DNA from: Alphaproteobacteria bacterium | GTDB taxonomy: Bacteria; Pseudomonadota; Alphaproteobacteria; JAVJVX01 | Assembly (NCBI GenBank): GCA_040220875.1 | Contig: JAVJVX010000006.1 | Span: 124,001 to 188,000, forward strand | Direction of reading: 5' to 3' | Length of the DNA: 64,000 nucleotides | In this document: one piece after another, positions 56,422 through 64,000 of the stretch | Position numbering within the stretch: the stretch's first letter is position 1 | Layout: every line of letters starts with the position of its first letter | Position numbers and translations under genes: made by a program | The notes under the pieces: generated by a model | The model's input: only the letters and a program-made list of their open reading frames with translations | Databases searched by the model: none | What the model was told of the DNA's origin: nothing

Positions 56422-56622
56422 GTCGGACCCCCATCGGCCGGCGTCCTGACAGGGCCGGACCGGGCCGGCCCCGCGCGGGCAGGCGGCGCGTTTCCCTTAT
56501 CAAAAATTAACCAAATGGGACGAGGATCGACTATCGAACTCGACATCGTGCACGGGTGTGCCGATATTGGGCGGATCGGCGCCCCCGGGCGTGCATAAAC
56601 AGTAGTAAGAAGAGTCCCCCCG

Positions 56623-58671
56623 ATGCCCGCTGCTCCGCTGCCCGCTGACGAAGCCGAGCGTCTCGCCGCCCTGCGCGGCTACGCTATCCTCGATACCCCG
56701 CCCGAAGAGAATTTCGATCGCATCGTACGCCTCGCCTGCCGGCTGTTCAGCGTCCCGATCGCCCTGATTTCCCTCGTCGACGAGAACCGGCAATGGTTCA
56801 AGGCACGTCAGGGGCTGGAGGCTACCGAGACACCCCGCGATGTCGCCTTCTGCGCCCATGCCATCCTTGAGGACGGCGTGCTCGTGGTTCCCGACGCGAC
56901 CCAGGATCAGCGGTTTGCGGACAATCCGCTCGTCCAGGGCGGGCCGGGAATCCGGTTTTACGCCGGCGCCCCCCTCATTTCGCCAACCGGCCAGCGGATC
57001 GGCACCCTTTGCCTTATTGACACGATCAGCCGGACGGATTTTTCCGCCGCCGATCGGGCCTCCCTTCGCGATCTCGGGGGCGTGGTCATGGACGAGATGG
57101 AGATGCGCCGAACCCGGGAGATGATCCGCGAGAATGAAGACCGCTATCGCCGGCTCTACAACAAGACGCCCGCGATGATGTATTCGATTGACGAAGAGGG
57201 ACGGATGCTGGCGGTCAGCGATTACTGGCTGCAGCATCTGGGTTACGGGCGCGAAGAGGTCCTTGGCCGGAAATCGGTGGATTTTCTCACGCCCGAGTCC
57301 CGTGATCGGGCGGTACGGGAGGCGCTTCCCCGCTTTTTCGAGATGGGCGAGGTACGGGATGTGCCGTTGCAGTTCGTGACTCGCGACGGTGGGGTGCTTG
57401 ATACCGAGCTGTCGGCCGTCGCCGAGCGCGATCAGGAAGGCCGTTTCCTCAATTCGCTGACGCTCGTCAGGGACGTGACGCAGCAGAAAGCGATCGAGGC
57501 CCAGTTTCGTCAGGCACAGAAAATGGAGGCCGTGGGCCAGTTGACCGGCGGCGTCGCGCATGATTTCAACAATTTACTCGCGGTAATCCTCGGCAATCTT
57601 CAGCTTCTGCAGGCCTCGGGCCAGCTTGAGGGCAAGGCGGAGAAACGGGCGCAAGCGGCCCTGGAGGCGACGGAGCGCGGCGCCGAGCTTACCCGGCGGC
57701 TGCTTGCCTATGCGCGAAAGTCGCGGCTCGAAACGACGGTCGTGGAGGCCGATTCCCTGGTCCGCAATACCGAGAGCCTTCTTGCGCGGACGCTGGGCGA
57801 GTCGGTCACCCTCACCCTCGATCTGGCAGCCGGGGGCAGCCATATCTCGATCGATACCAGCCAGCTCGAAACCGCCATTCTCAACCTCGCGATCAACGGC
57901 CGCGATGCCATGGGTGGCGGCGGCACCCTGCGGATCCGCACGGCGAGACAGCGGGTCGGCGGCCGCCAGGGCGGGCTGGCGGGCGCGCCGCCGGCCGGGG
58001 ATTATGTCGTCATTTCGGTCAAAGATTCCGGCCCCGGGATCGATCCCGAAATCCTCGACAAGGTCTTCGATCCATTTTTTACCACCAAGGAGGCCGGCAA
58101 GGGGACGGGGCTCGGCCTCAGCATGGTCTACGGCTTCATCCGTCAGTCGGGCGGCCACGTCCAGATTCAATCCGTGGGCGGCGAAGGTGCGACCGTGCTC
58201 ATGTACCTGCCCGCGGCCAAGGCACCGGCCGAAGAGACGGCGCGCCCCTTGACGGACGACGCGTCCCCGCGGGGAAATGAAACCGTTCTCGTGGTGGAGG
58301 ACAGCCCGAGTGTCAGGGAAATGGCGATCGCGCTGCTGGAGAGCCTGGGCTACGCCACCGTCCCGGCCCCGAATGGCGCAGTCGCAATCAGTATTCTCCA
58401 TGAGCGGCCGGATGTCGAAATCCTGTTCACGGATATCGTGATGCCAGGCGGCATGAACGGGACCAATCTGGCCGCGGCGGCCCTGGCGATCCGCCCAGAT
58501 CTGGCCGTTCTTTACACCTCGGGCTTCGCCGAGCATTCGCTGACGCCCGATAGCAGGCCCAACGATGACTGGCCCCTGATCGGCAAACCCTACCGCAAGG
58601 CGGAGCTGGCGCGACGCCTGCGCCAGGCGCTGGCCCTGGGCAAGCAGCGCCAGCCCACCGAGACGATCTGA
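56623..58671 (+). CDS. Hybrid sensor histidine kinase: GAF-PAS-kinase-receiver
   Basis: The 682-residue soluble protein has a GAF domain (about 25-165), a PAS domain (about 180-290), a phospho-acceptor helix [13 protein letters not shown] and an ATPase domain with [17 protein letters not shown] and [13 protein letters not shown]-terminal receiver has the acidic pair in VVEDSP, Asp in [14 protein letters not shown] and GKPY. HDFNN kinases of this sort usually signal in alphaproteobacteria. It lies 6 bases before a stand-alone receiver gene, so a phosphorelay is likely. Confidence 0.93.
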   Translation: MPAAPLPADEAERLAALRGYAILDTPPEENFDRIVRLACRLFSVPIALISLVDENRQWFKARQGLEATETPRDVAFCAHAILEDGVLVVPDATQDQRFADNPLVQGGPGIRFYAGAPLISPTGQRIGTLCLIDTISRTDFSAADRASLRDLGGVVMDEMEMRRTREMIRENEDRYRRLYNKTPAMMYSIDEEGRMLAVSDYWLQHLGYGREEVLGRKSVDFLTPESRDRAVREALPRFFEMGEVRDVPLQFVTRDGGVLDTELSAVAERDQEGRFLNSLTLVRDVTQQKAIEAQFRQAQKMEAVGQLTGGVAHDFNNLLAVILGNLQLLQASGQLEGKAEKRAQAALEATERGAELTRRLLAYARKSRLETTVVEADSLVRNTESLLARTLGESVTLTLDLAAGGSHISIDTSQLETAILNLAINGRDAMGGGGTLRIRTARQRVGGRQGGLAGAPPAGDYVVISVKDSGPGIDPEILDKVFDPFFTTKEAGKGTGLGLSMVYGFIRQSGGHVQIQSVGGEGATVLMYLPAAKAPAEETARPLTDDASPRGNETVLVVEDSPSVREMAIALLESLGYATVPAPNGAVAISILHERPDVEILFTDIVMPGGMNGTNLAAAALAIRPDLAVLYTSGFAEHSLTPDSRPNDDWPLIGKPYRKAELARRLRQALALGKQRQPTETI

Positions 58672-58677
58672 AAAAAG

Positions 58678-59085
58678 ATGCCGGGAAAGATACAGGGAAA
58701 GACGCCGCTGGCACTCGTCATAGATGACGACGACGCCGTGCGCGACACACTCTGCGACATGCTGGAGGAGATCGGCCTGCGCACCGCTGCGGCGGAGGAC
58801 GGCGAGAAAGGCATACGCCTGTTCAAGGCAGAGCCGCCCGATGTCGTCGTCACCGACATCCTTATGCCAGTGATGGAAGGGATCGAGACCATTATCCGGA
58901 TCCGCCAGATCGACCCCGATGTGCCGATCATCGCGATCTCCGGCGGCAACGCAAGCAACCAGCCTTATCTGGATTACGCGCGCAAGCTAGGGGCCAGCCG
59001 GATCCTCGAGAAGCCGATCCGTCTGCAAGAGCTGACCCGGGCCCTGGGTGACCTGGCACCGTCCGCCCGCCGCGAAGCGGATTAG
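58678..59085 (+). CDS. Single-domain response regulator
   Basis: The 135-residue protein is only a receiver domain: DDDD acidic pocket near 17-20, phospho-acceptor Asp in VTDILMP, switch Ser in AISGG and Lys in LEKPI. Having no output domain, it probably relays phosphate or acts by protein contact. It follows the hybrid kinase gene by 6 bases and is its likely partner. Confidence 0.92.
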   Translation: MPGKIQGKTPLALVIDDDDAVRDTLCDMLEEIGLRTAAAEDGEKGIRLFKAEPPDVVVTDILMPVMEGIETIIRIRQIDPDVPIIAISGGNASNQPYLDYARKLGASRILEKPIRLQELTRALGDLAPSARREAD

Positions 59086-59164
59086 CCACTTGCCAGGATA
59101 GCGCCCTGGTTGCCTGGCGCGGCCGGTCAGGGCAGTCTAGGCGCCGGGGTCATGGGGAGGCGTC

Positions 59165-60514
59165 ATGCGTAAGATCGCCATTATCGGGTCGGGCCAGACC
59201 GGTCTTCTGGCCGGGATAGGGCTTCGGGACAAGGGCTACGACGTCACGCTTTATTCGGACCGGACGGCGCGCGACTGGCTCGAGAACAGCGTGCCCACGG
59301 GAATTGCCGGAATCCAGATACGAACAACCGAGCTCGAGCGCTCGCTCGGCCTGGCCTTCTGGGAGGAGGAGGCGGTGCGGACGGCGGGCGTGGATTTCAC
59401 CTTCAGCCTCGACGGCAGGAACATCTTCTTCCGCCTGCAGGGCCGTTACAAGGGCCCGCTTTACGCGATCGACCTGCGCCTCAAATCAGCCCGCTGGATG
59501 GAGGAATTCGAGAAGCGCGGCGGCCGCCTCATCATTCAATCGGTCGACGAGGCGGCGCTTGACGCCATCGCCGACCAGAACGACCTGACCCTGGTCGCCG
59601 CCGGCAAGGCTGAGATGATGGGCCGAATCTTCGAACGCGATGCCGCCCGCAGCGTCTATGAGCGCCCGCAACGGAATCTGGCCATGCTGCTGGTAAAGGA
59701 CGTGAAGCCCTTTCGCCAGGGCATTCCGTTCGAGGCGATGAAATTCAATTTCTTCGCGCCGTTCGGCGAATATTTCTGGGTCCCTTTCTACCACATGAAC
59801 GGGACAAATTGCATGTCCGTGCTGTTCGAGGCGAAGGAAGGCGGGCCGATGGATCGCTGGATGGGGAGGTGCGAGGACGGACATCAGGCGGTCGAGATCG
59901 CCAAGGATTTCATTCGCGAGCACGCGCCCTGGGAATTCGACAACGTTCGCGACATGACCCTGATGGACGACAAGGGCTGGCTCGTCGGCAAATTTCCGCC
60001 AACCGTGCGCAAGCCGGTGGGACGGCTTTCCTCGGGCCGGATCGTGGCGCCGCTGGGCGACACGTGCATGGCTTTCGATCCGATCGGCGGCATGGGGGCG
60101 AACAATGCCTCGAATTCCGCGAAGATCATGATGGAGGAAATCGTCGCCCATGGCGACCGGCCCTTCGACGCCGGCTGGATGACGCGAACCTTCGAGCGCC
60201 ACTGGACAGAATTCGGCCAGCATGCTTGGACGTTCAACAACCTGCTGTTGGAGCCGCTGGACGCGCCGGCGCGGGAGGTTCTGGTCGCCACCTCGCAGTC
60301 CCGTCAACTGGCCGACGACTTCTTTTCCCATTTCAACGAGCCGCGCGAGTTCTTCCCCATGCTGACGGAGTTGGGGGCGGCACGGGACTACATCTCGGAA
60401 ACGACGGGACGGCACTGGCTGGTCAGTGCCATTCGCGGCTGGACGCGGATTCTGCTCCACCAGTTGCGCCAGAAGCTGGCGGGCCGTCCGCTGACACCAA
60501 AGCCCGCGCGTTAG
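59165..60514 (+). CDS. StyA-like FAD monooxygenase (styrene/indole monooxygenase family)
   Basis: The 449-residue flavoprotein has the FAD loop IAIIGSGQTGLLAGIGL, the NSVPTGIAGIQIRT segment, YAIDLRLKSARWMEEFE, and GDTCMAFDPIGGMGANNAS near the C-terminal FAD site. These are marks of StyA-type external flavoprotein monooxygenases that epoxidise styrene or indole. StyA needs a separate FAD reductase (StyB), and none lies nearby. An AUG with AGGCGUC upstream starts it; it is alone in its direction. Confidence 0.85.
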   Translation: MRKIAIIGSGQTGLLAGIGLRDKGYDVTLYSDRTARDWLENSVPTGIAGIQIRTTELERSLGLAFWEEEAVRTAGVDFTFSLDGRNIFFRLQGRYKGPLYAIDLRLKSARWMEEFEKRGGRLIIQSVDEAALDAIADQNDLTLVAAGKAEMMGRIFERDAARSVYERPQRNLAMLLVKDVKPFRQGIPFEAMKFNFFAPFGEYFWVPFYHMNGTNCMSVLFEAKEGGPMDRWMGRCEDGHQAVEIAKDFIREHAPWEFDNVRDMTLMDDKGWLVGKFPPTVRKPVGRLSSGRIVAPLGDTCMAFDPIGGMGANNASNSAKIMMEEIVAHGDRPFDAGWMTRTFERHWTEFGQHAWTFNNLLLEPLDAPAREVLVATSQSRQLADDFFSHFNEPREFFPMLTELGAARDYISETTGRHWLVSAIRGWTRILLHQLRQKLAGRPLTPKPAR

Positions 60515-60541
60515 CCGCCGGCCACGCGGGCCGGGCCGGAA

Positions 60542-60892
60542 TCAGGCCTCGGCCGCGCAGGCGACACAGCGCGCGACGGCCGGGTCGATCTCGAGCCGGC
60601 CCTGCGGAATTTCTTCGCCGCAGCCTGCACATTCGCCGTAGCTGCCGTCCGCGATGCGGCCGAGCGCGGCCGCAATCTGGGCGAGACGCTGGGCGCGCCG
60701 GCCGGCAGTCGCCCTGGCCATGGCCTGGACCTGCATCGCGTCCATGCGCGAAAGCCGGCCGACACTCTGCTGGTCCAGGATAACGGGCTCTCCGTCCTTC
60801 CTGGCTCCCGACTGCAGGGCCAGAAGGCTCTCGCGCTCCGCCTCGAGACGGCGGCGAAATAGAGCAAGATCAAGCGGTGGCGATACGGTCAT
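60542..60892 (-). CDS. TraR/DksA-type zinc finger protein
   Basis: The 116-residue protein has two N-terminal helices and a four-cysteine zinc finger (Cys88, 91, 109, 112: ECAGCGEEIP and RCVACA). It belongs to the TraR/DksA family that binds the RNA polymerase secondary channel. It is shorter than DksA and lacks the tip acidic pair of E. coli DksA in recognisable form, so its effect on polymerase is uncertain. ATG 60892 is preferred over a longer frame. Confidence 0.85.
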   Translation of the reverse strand: MTVSPPLDLALFRRRLEAERESLLALQSGARKDGEPVILDQQSVGRLSRMDAMQVQAMARATAGRRAQRLAQIAAALGRIADGSYGECAGCGEEIPQGRLEIDPAVARCVACAAEA

Positions 60893-60964
60893 AATAGGCA
60901 ACCAATTCAGGCTCCGGGCCACCGACGGCCCTTCGGAAACAGATCGGAACGGATACACCCGGCA

Positions 60965-61558
60965 ATGGACAGCGAACTGAACGGCCTTCTTGACGAACTC
61001 GCAACCCTCGAGCGGCGCCTCGAGGAGAGGCTAGCTGCCCGGCGCGCCGCCTACCAGTACGAGATTCGCCGCCGCCGGGTCATTTTCGCGGCCGACATCC
61101 GCGCCCACCACAAGGCCGCCCGCAAACGGCTCGGCCGGTTCCTGCGCGACTCGCCGCTCTCCACCCTGATCACTTCGCCCATCATCTATTCCCTCGTCGT
61201 ACCCCTTGCCCTCCTCGATCTGATGACCTGCCTCTACCAGTGGACCTGCTTCGCCATCTGGCGCATTCCCCGCGTCCGGCGGGCCGATTATGTGGTGCTG
61301 GATCGTCACCGCCTGCCCTATCTGAACGCCGTGCAGAAGCTCAATTGCGTCTATTGCGGTTATGCAAACGGGGTGATCGCCTTTGGGCGCGAGGTGGCGG
61401 CCCGGACCGAACAATACTGGTGCCCGATCAAGCACGCGCTCAAGGCGAAGGGCACCCCCCGCCGCACCCGGAGCTTCCTGGACTATGGAGATGGCAGGGA
61501 AATCGAGGAAAAGTTCCGCGAGTTCCGCCGCAGGCTCAGGGAAGCGGCCGACGACTAG
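60965..61558 (+). CDS. Unassigned membrane protein with cysteine motif
   Basis: The 197-residue protein has a charged coiled-coil N-terminus (about 5-55), one or two membrane helices (about 65-100), and a cytoplasmic region with LNCVYCGYANGV (two Cys, C-x2-C) and a further YWCPIKHA cysteine. The spacing could hold a metal or heme. The end is basic and acidic, helical. I cannot name the family. It overlaps the convergent membrane gene at 61536 by 23 bases. Confidence 0.65.
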   Translation: MDSELNGLLDELATLERRLEERLAARRAAYQYEIRRRRVIFAADIRAHHKAARKRLGRFLRDSPLSTLITSPIIYSLVVPLALLDLMTCLYQWTCFAIWRIPRVRRADYVVLDRHRLPYLNAVQKLNCVYCGYANGVIAFGREVAARTEQYWCPIKHALKAKGTPRRTRSFLDYGDGREIEEKFREFRRRLREAADD

Positions 61559-62204
61559 CCGGCCCCAAACGGCGCCAGCCAGCCGTGACCACGGCAGCCA
61601 GAACAGCCCCGGCCGCGGCCAGCGCGGAATCCTTCTGCGCGTCGAACGGGTCGCCCTGAGTGCCGAGATAGGCATAAGCCGCCTCGGGCTGCACCAGGAG
61701 AGCGACAATCCATTCAATAATCTCGTACAGCACGCTGGCGGCGAGGAGAACGCAAAGCGTCATCGTAACCAGCCAGCCGCCTCTGAGGCCGGCCGATCCC
61801 GATAGCACGTCCTTGAGCGGATAATAGAACAGCAGACCAAACAGGAAATGCACGACCCGGTCATAGGGATTGCGCGGAAGCGACCAGGCCTCCTGCAGCC
61901 AGTAGCCGAGCGGCACCTCCGCATAGGTGAAATGCGCGCCCAGCGTGTGAAAGCAGAGAAACGCGAAGATCAGCAGATATGAGACATCGGAGAGTTGATA
62001 GAGGCGTCCTGTGACGACCAGCAGAAGGGCCAGCGCCACGACAAGCAGATTCTCGAGGAACCAGTCGAACGGATAGACCGGGTCGATCGCGCCCACCGTC
62101 CAGATTGCAAAATAGCCGAGCGCGAGGCCCTGAAGCAGACGGTTTTGCCCGAACGGCACGCGTTCGCGATCAGTGGTGCCCGTCAGGGAAAAAGGCGCGC
62201 GCAT
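61536..62204 (-). CDS. DUF2238 (YjdF-like) inner membrane protein
   Basis: The 222-residue protein has about six membrane helices. FTYAEVPLGYWLQEAW, YDRVVHFLFGLLFYYPLKD and YEIIEWIVA are characteristic of DUF2238/YjdF proteins, and LGTQGDPFDAQKD lies before the last helix. Function is unknown. It ends within the convergent 60965 gene and follows the SnoaL-like gene in the same direction by 5 bases. Confidence 0.85.
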   Translation of the reverse strand: MRAPFSLTGTTDRERVPFGQNRLLQGLALGYFAIWTVGAIDPVYPFDWFLENLLVVALALLLVVTGRLYQLSDVSYLLIFAFLCFHTLGAHFTYAEVPLGYWLQEAWSLPRNPYDRVVHFLFGLLFYYPLKDVLSGSAGLRGGWLVTMTLCVLLAASVLYEIIEWIVALLVQPEAAYAYLGTQGDPFDAQKDSALAAAGAVLAAVVTAGWRRLGPASRRPLP

Positions 62205-62209
62205 CGCCG

Positions 62210-62761
62210 TCAGCGGGTCTCTGGTTTCACATAGGGCGCCGCGTCGACCAGCGTCTCGGCCCAGCCCTTGTCATGCGGCGCCATGATATGGAAATGGGTC
62301 CGCACGTGGGAAAAGAGCCAGGTCCCATCCACCTTGCGCAGTTCGTCATCGTAGCTCGCGACGCACCAGATCGCGTCTACCCGATCCTCGAAGTAATTCT
62401 GCGATCGGAGCGGGGCGAACATGAACCATTTGCCGCGCGCTGTCTTGCCACCGGAGTCGATGCGTATCTCGATCGGCAAAAAGAAATGGACACGCCAGTC
62501 GATCGGGTCGTTCTCGAACCAGGCGCGGATTTCGGAATGCCCCCGTTTGACGCCAAGGCCGCCGGTATATTCGAGCGTCGCATCCTCGGTGAACAGCGCC
62601 ACCAGCGCCTCGACATCGAGCACGGGATCGGCCGCCAGCGCAAACCGGTTCTTGGCTTCCTTGACGGCCTCGATGTCCTCGAGCTCCGCGACCCGCCGGG
62701 CCAGCGGTTCGAGCTCCGCCAACCGCGCCTCGAGCGCGGCCATCCTTTCTTCCGCCGTCAT
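62210..62761 (-). CDS. SnoaL/NTF2-like protein
   Basis: The 183-residue protein has a short N-terminal coiled coil (AALEARLAELEPLARRVAELE) and an NTF2-like cone with ALFTEDATLEYTGG and a His pair in FSHVRTHFHIM. Such folds act as isomerases, dehydratases or nonenzymatic binding proteins. The start at 62761 has AAAGGGG before it. It is close to the sugar acetyltransferase gene upstream (29 bases). Confidence 0.8.
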   Translation of the reverse strand: MTAEERMAALEARLAELEPLARRVAELEDIEAVKEAKNRFALAADPVLDVEALVALFTEDATLEYTGGLGVKRGHSEIRAWFENDPIDWRVHFFLPIEIRIDSGGKTARGKWFMFAPLRSQNYFEDRVDAIWCVASYDDELRKVDGTWLFSHVRTHFHIMAPHDKGWAETLVDAAPYVKPETR

Positions 62762-62790
62762 GTCGTCCCCTTTCTCGCGCTTCCGCCGGA

Positions 62791-63369
62791 TCAGGCGCCG
62801 GCGATTTCCTCGAGCCGCTCCGGCCCCGCGAGCCGGTAGCGCCGCCCCTCCCGGGGGCAAACCAGATCCGCGCCGAGCCGCTCGCCAGCATGGCTCATCC
62901 AGCCGATCCGCTGTCCCGGCACGCCGATGACAAGGGCGAAATCCGGCACATCGCGGGTGACGACCGTGCCGGCTCCGACAAAAGCGTAGGCGCCGATCGT
63001 CACGCCACAGACGATAGTGCAATTGGCGCCAAGGGTCGCGCCGCGCCGCACCAGCGTGTCACGAAACTCGCTTTTGCGGTCCACCTCACTGCGCGGGTTG
63101 TGGACATTGGTAAAGACCATGCTGGGGCCGCAAAAAACGCCATCCTCCAGGGTCACGTTGTCATAGACCGAGACGTTGTTCTGGATCTTGACCCGATCGC
63201 CAATGACGACCTTGTTGCCGACAAAGACGTTCTGTCCCAGCGTGCAGTTGGCACCGATCCGGGCGCCCGGTGAGACATGGGACCAATGCCAGATGCGCGT
63301 GCCGGCACCGACCTCGGCCCCGGCATCGACGATTGATGTCTCGTGAATGAGTGAACTTCCGGCCGTCAT
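62791..63369 (-). CDS. Sugar-nucleotide N-acetyltransferase, WbpD/WlbB-like
   Basis: The 192-residue protein is a left-handed beta-helix acetyltransferase. Hexapeptide repeats run from [20 protein letters not shown] to [17 protein letters not shown], with the family residues in [11 protein letters not shown] and [17 protein letters not shown]. The closest known role is acetylation of UDP-3-amino-glucuronate derivatives for surface polysaccharide. The adjacent WlbA-like oxidoreductase supports this. Confidence 0.88.
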   Translation of the reverse strand: MTAGSSLIHETSIVDAGAEVGAGTRIWHWSHVSPGARIGANCTLGQNVFVGNKVVIGDRVKIQNNVSVYDNVTLEDGVFCGPSMVFTNVHNPRSEVDRKSEFRDTLVRRGATLGANCTIVCGVTIGAYAFVGAGTVVTRDVPDFALVIGVPGQRIGWMSHAGERLGADLVCPREGRRYRLAGPERLEEIAGA

Positions 63370-64000
63370 CTAAGCCACCGCCTGCCTGCAATAGGGATGA
63401 TAAGCGCCCTGAAGCCCCGCGGGCGCCGCCTCGCGGATGCGATAGACCGTCGCGATGGACGATCGCGCCTCGCCGAGGCCGAAACCGTGGCCGTTCAGGA
63501 TTGCATCATAGCTGGCCGTGTGCAGATCGCCGAACCCGTCCGAGAACTCGAGCTCCTCGTTCTCGATCACGATCGAGCGATAGGTGCGTTTGCCGGACGA
63601 GACGGCCTGCTCGGGCAGGTAATCCGCATTGATCGAGAGAAACCAGCGGACACGCGCGCGCCGATACTCGAGAAAGCCGGCGGCCGTGTCATCACGGTGG
63701 ATGTGGACCGTGCTGTCCTTGAGCTCGCCAAAGACCCAGGACAGCATGTCGAAGAAGTGAACACCGATATTCGTGGCGACGCCGCCCGATTTGTGCACAT
63801 CCCCTTTCCAGCTCACGCCATACCATTTACCCCGCGAGGTCAGATAAGTGAGATCCACGTCGAAGATCTTGTCCTTCGGGGCCGCCATGACCCGGTCCCG
63901 AAGTGCCCGGACAGACGGATGCAAACGGAGTTGAAGAATATTGTAGACCCGCTTGCCGGTCTCGCGTTCGATTTCCTCGAGTCCATCGATGTTCCAGGGG
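63370..64000 (-). CDS. Gfo/Idh/MocA oxidoreductase, WlbA/WbpB-like, N-terminus cut by window edge
   Basis: About 210 residues of the C-terminal part are present and the frame continues past the edge. VYNILQLRLHPSVRALRD, VDLTYLTSRGKWYGVSWKGD, GGVATNIGVHFFDMLSWVF and the SSGKRTYRSI segment match WlbA-type UDP-GlcNAcA 3-dehydrogenase. It should make the 3-keto sugar for transamination and later acetylation by the next gene's product. Its stop adjoins the acetyltransferase start. Confidence 0.88.
   Translation of the reverse strand, partial: PWNIDGLEEIERETGKRVYNILQLRLHPSVRALRDRVMAAPKDKIFDVDLTYLTSRGKWYGVSWKGDVHKSGGVATNIGVHFFDMLSWVFGELKDSTVHIHRDDTAAGFLEYRRARVRWFLSINADYLPEQAVSSGKRTYRSIVIENEELEFSDGFGDLHTASYDAILNGHGFGLGEARSSIATVYRIREAAPAGLQGAYHPYCRQAVA

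Noticed and set aside
1-64000. tRNA genes, CRISPR arrays, insertion sequences, attachment sites
   Set aside because: I looked for the TpsiC arm pattern in gaps, for regularly spaced repeats, for transposase motifs and for flanking direct repeats, and saw none. Gaps are too short for most of these.

Overview
This is a GC-rich chromosomal window from an alphaproteobacterium. The gene content and order resemble Rhodospirillales-like lineages: rpmH-rnpA-yidD-yidC-engB-argB, dapD-dapE, def-fmt-truA, dnaX-ybaB-recR next to the SRP RNA, and a cytochrome c552-type gene beside kdsB-pheA. This lineage call is inference from gene order and families; no 16S rRNA gene is present. The window is densely coded on both strands. 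I saw no rRNA, tRNA, insertion sequence, prophage or CRISPR array. Both ends cut a gene: a K+-channel-like gene on the left and a sugar-nucleotide oxidoreductase on the right.

Layout. 1-4.2 kb: partial K+ channel, gamma-glutamyltransferase with a lipobox, an unexplained structured intergenic stretch, and an orphan sensor kinase. 4.4-8.8 kb: housekeeping run rpmH (TTG start, near-consensus promoter), rnpA, yidD, yidC, engB, argB. 8.8-13.6 kb: a three-gene minus-strand operon of an EAL protein, a GGDEF protein and a DUF2336 protein, i.e. a c-di-GMP module. 13.8-24.7 kb: HAD nucleotidase, dapD, dapE, a membrane protein, an unknown gene with a striking AT-rich control region, truA-fmt-def, rmuC, recR, ybaB, dnaX and SRP RNA. 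24.9-28.1 kb: ergothioneine genes egtC-egtB-egtD. 28.1-32.4 kb: nudC, pheA, kdsB, membrane cytochrome c, hisN-like phosphatase. 32.5-38.2 kb: yejABEF peptide importer.

38.2-42.2 kb holds the most system-like cassette: paired Fur-like boxes, an outer-membrane porin, a small periplasmic FMN-binding protein with a flavinylation motif, a PepSY-type two-TM protein and ApbE flavin transferase. Together these look like an extracytoplasmic flavin electron-transfer module, probably tied to iron.

42.2-56.4 kb is accessory and metabolic: a MarR regulator, M17 aminopeptidase, TAXI-type binding protein, a racemase-fold protein lacking the usual cysteines, NmrA and FAD oxidoreductases, a reductive-dehalogenase-like double [4Fe-4S] protein, a GlcG-type protein, beta-carbonic anhydrase, then a RutA-like flavin monooxygenase, DUF1329 protein, amidase, alpha/beta hydrolase and a divergent MarR regulator. 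The last set looks like a catabolic island for an amide- or ring-containing substrate. 56.6-64 kb: hybrid kinase plus receiver, an orphan StyA-like monooxygenase, a DksA-type zinc finger, small unknown and DUF2238 membrane proteins, a SnoaL-like protein, and the start of a surface-sugar locus (WbpD- and WlbA-like).
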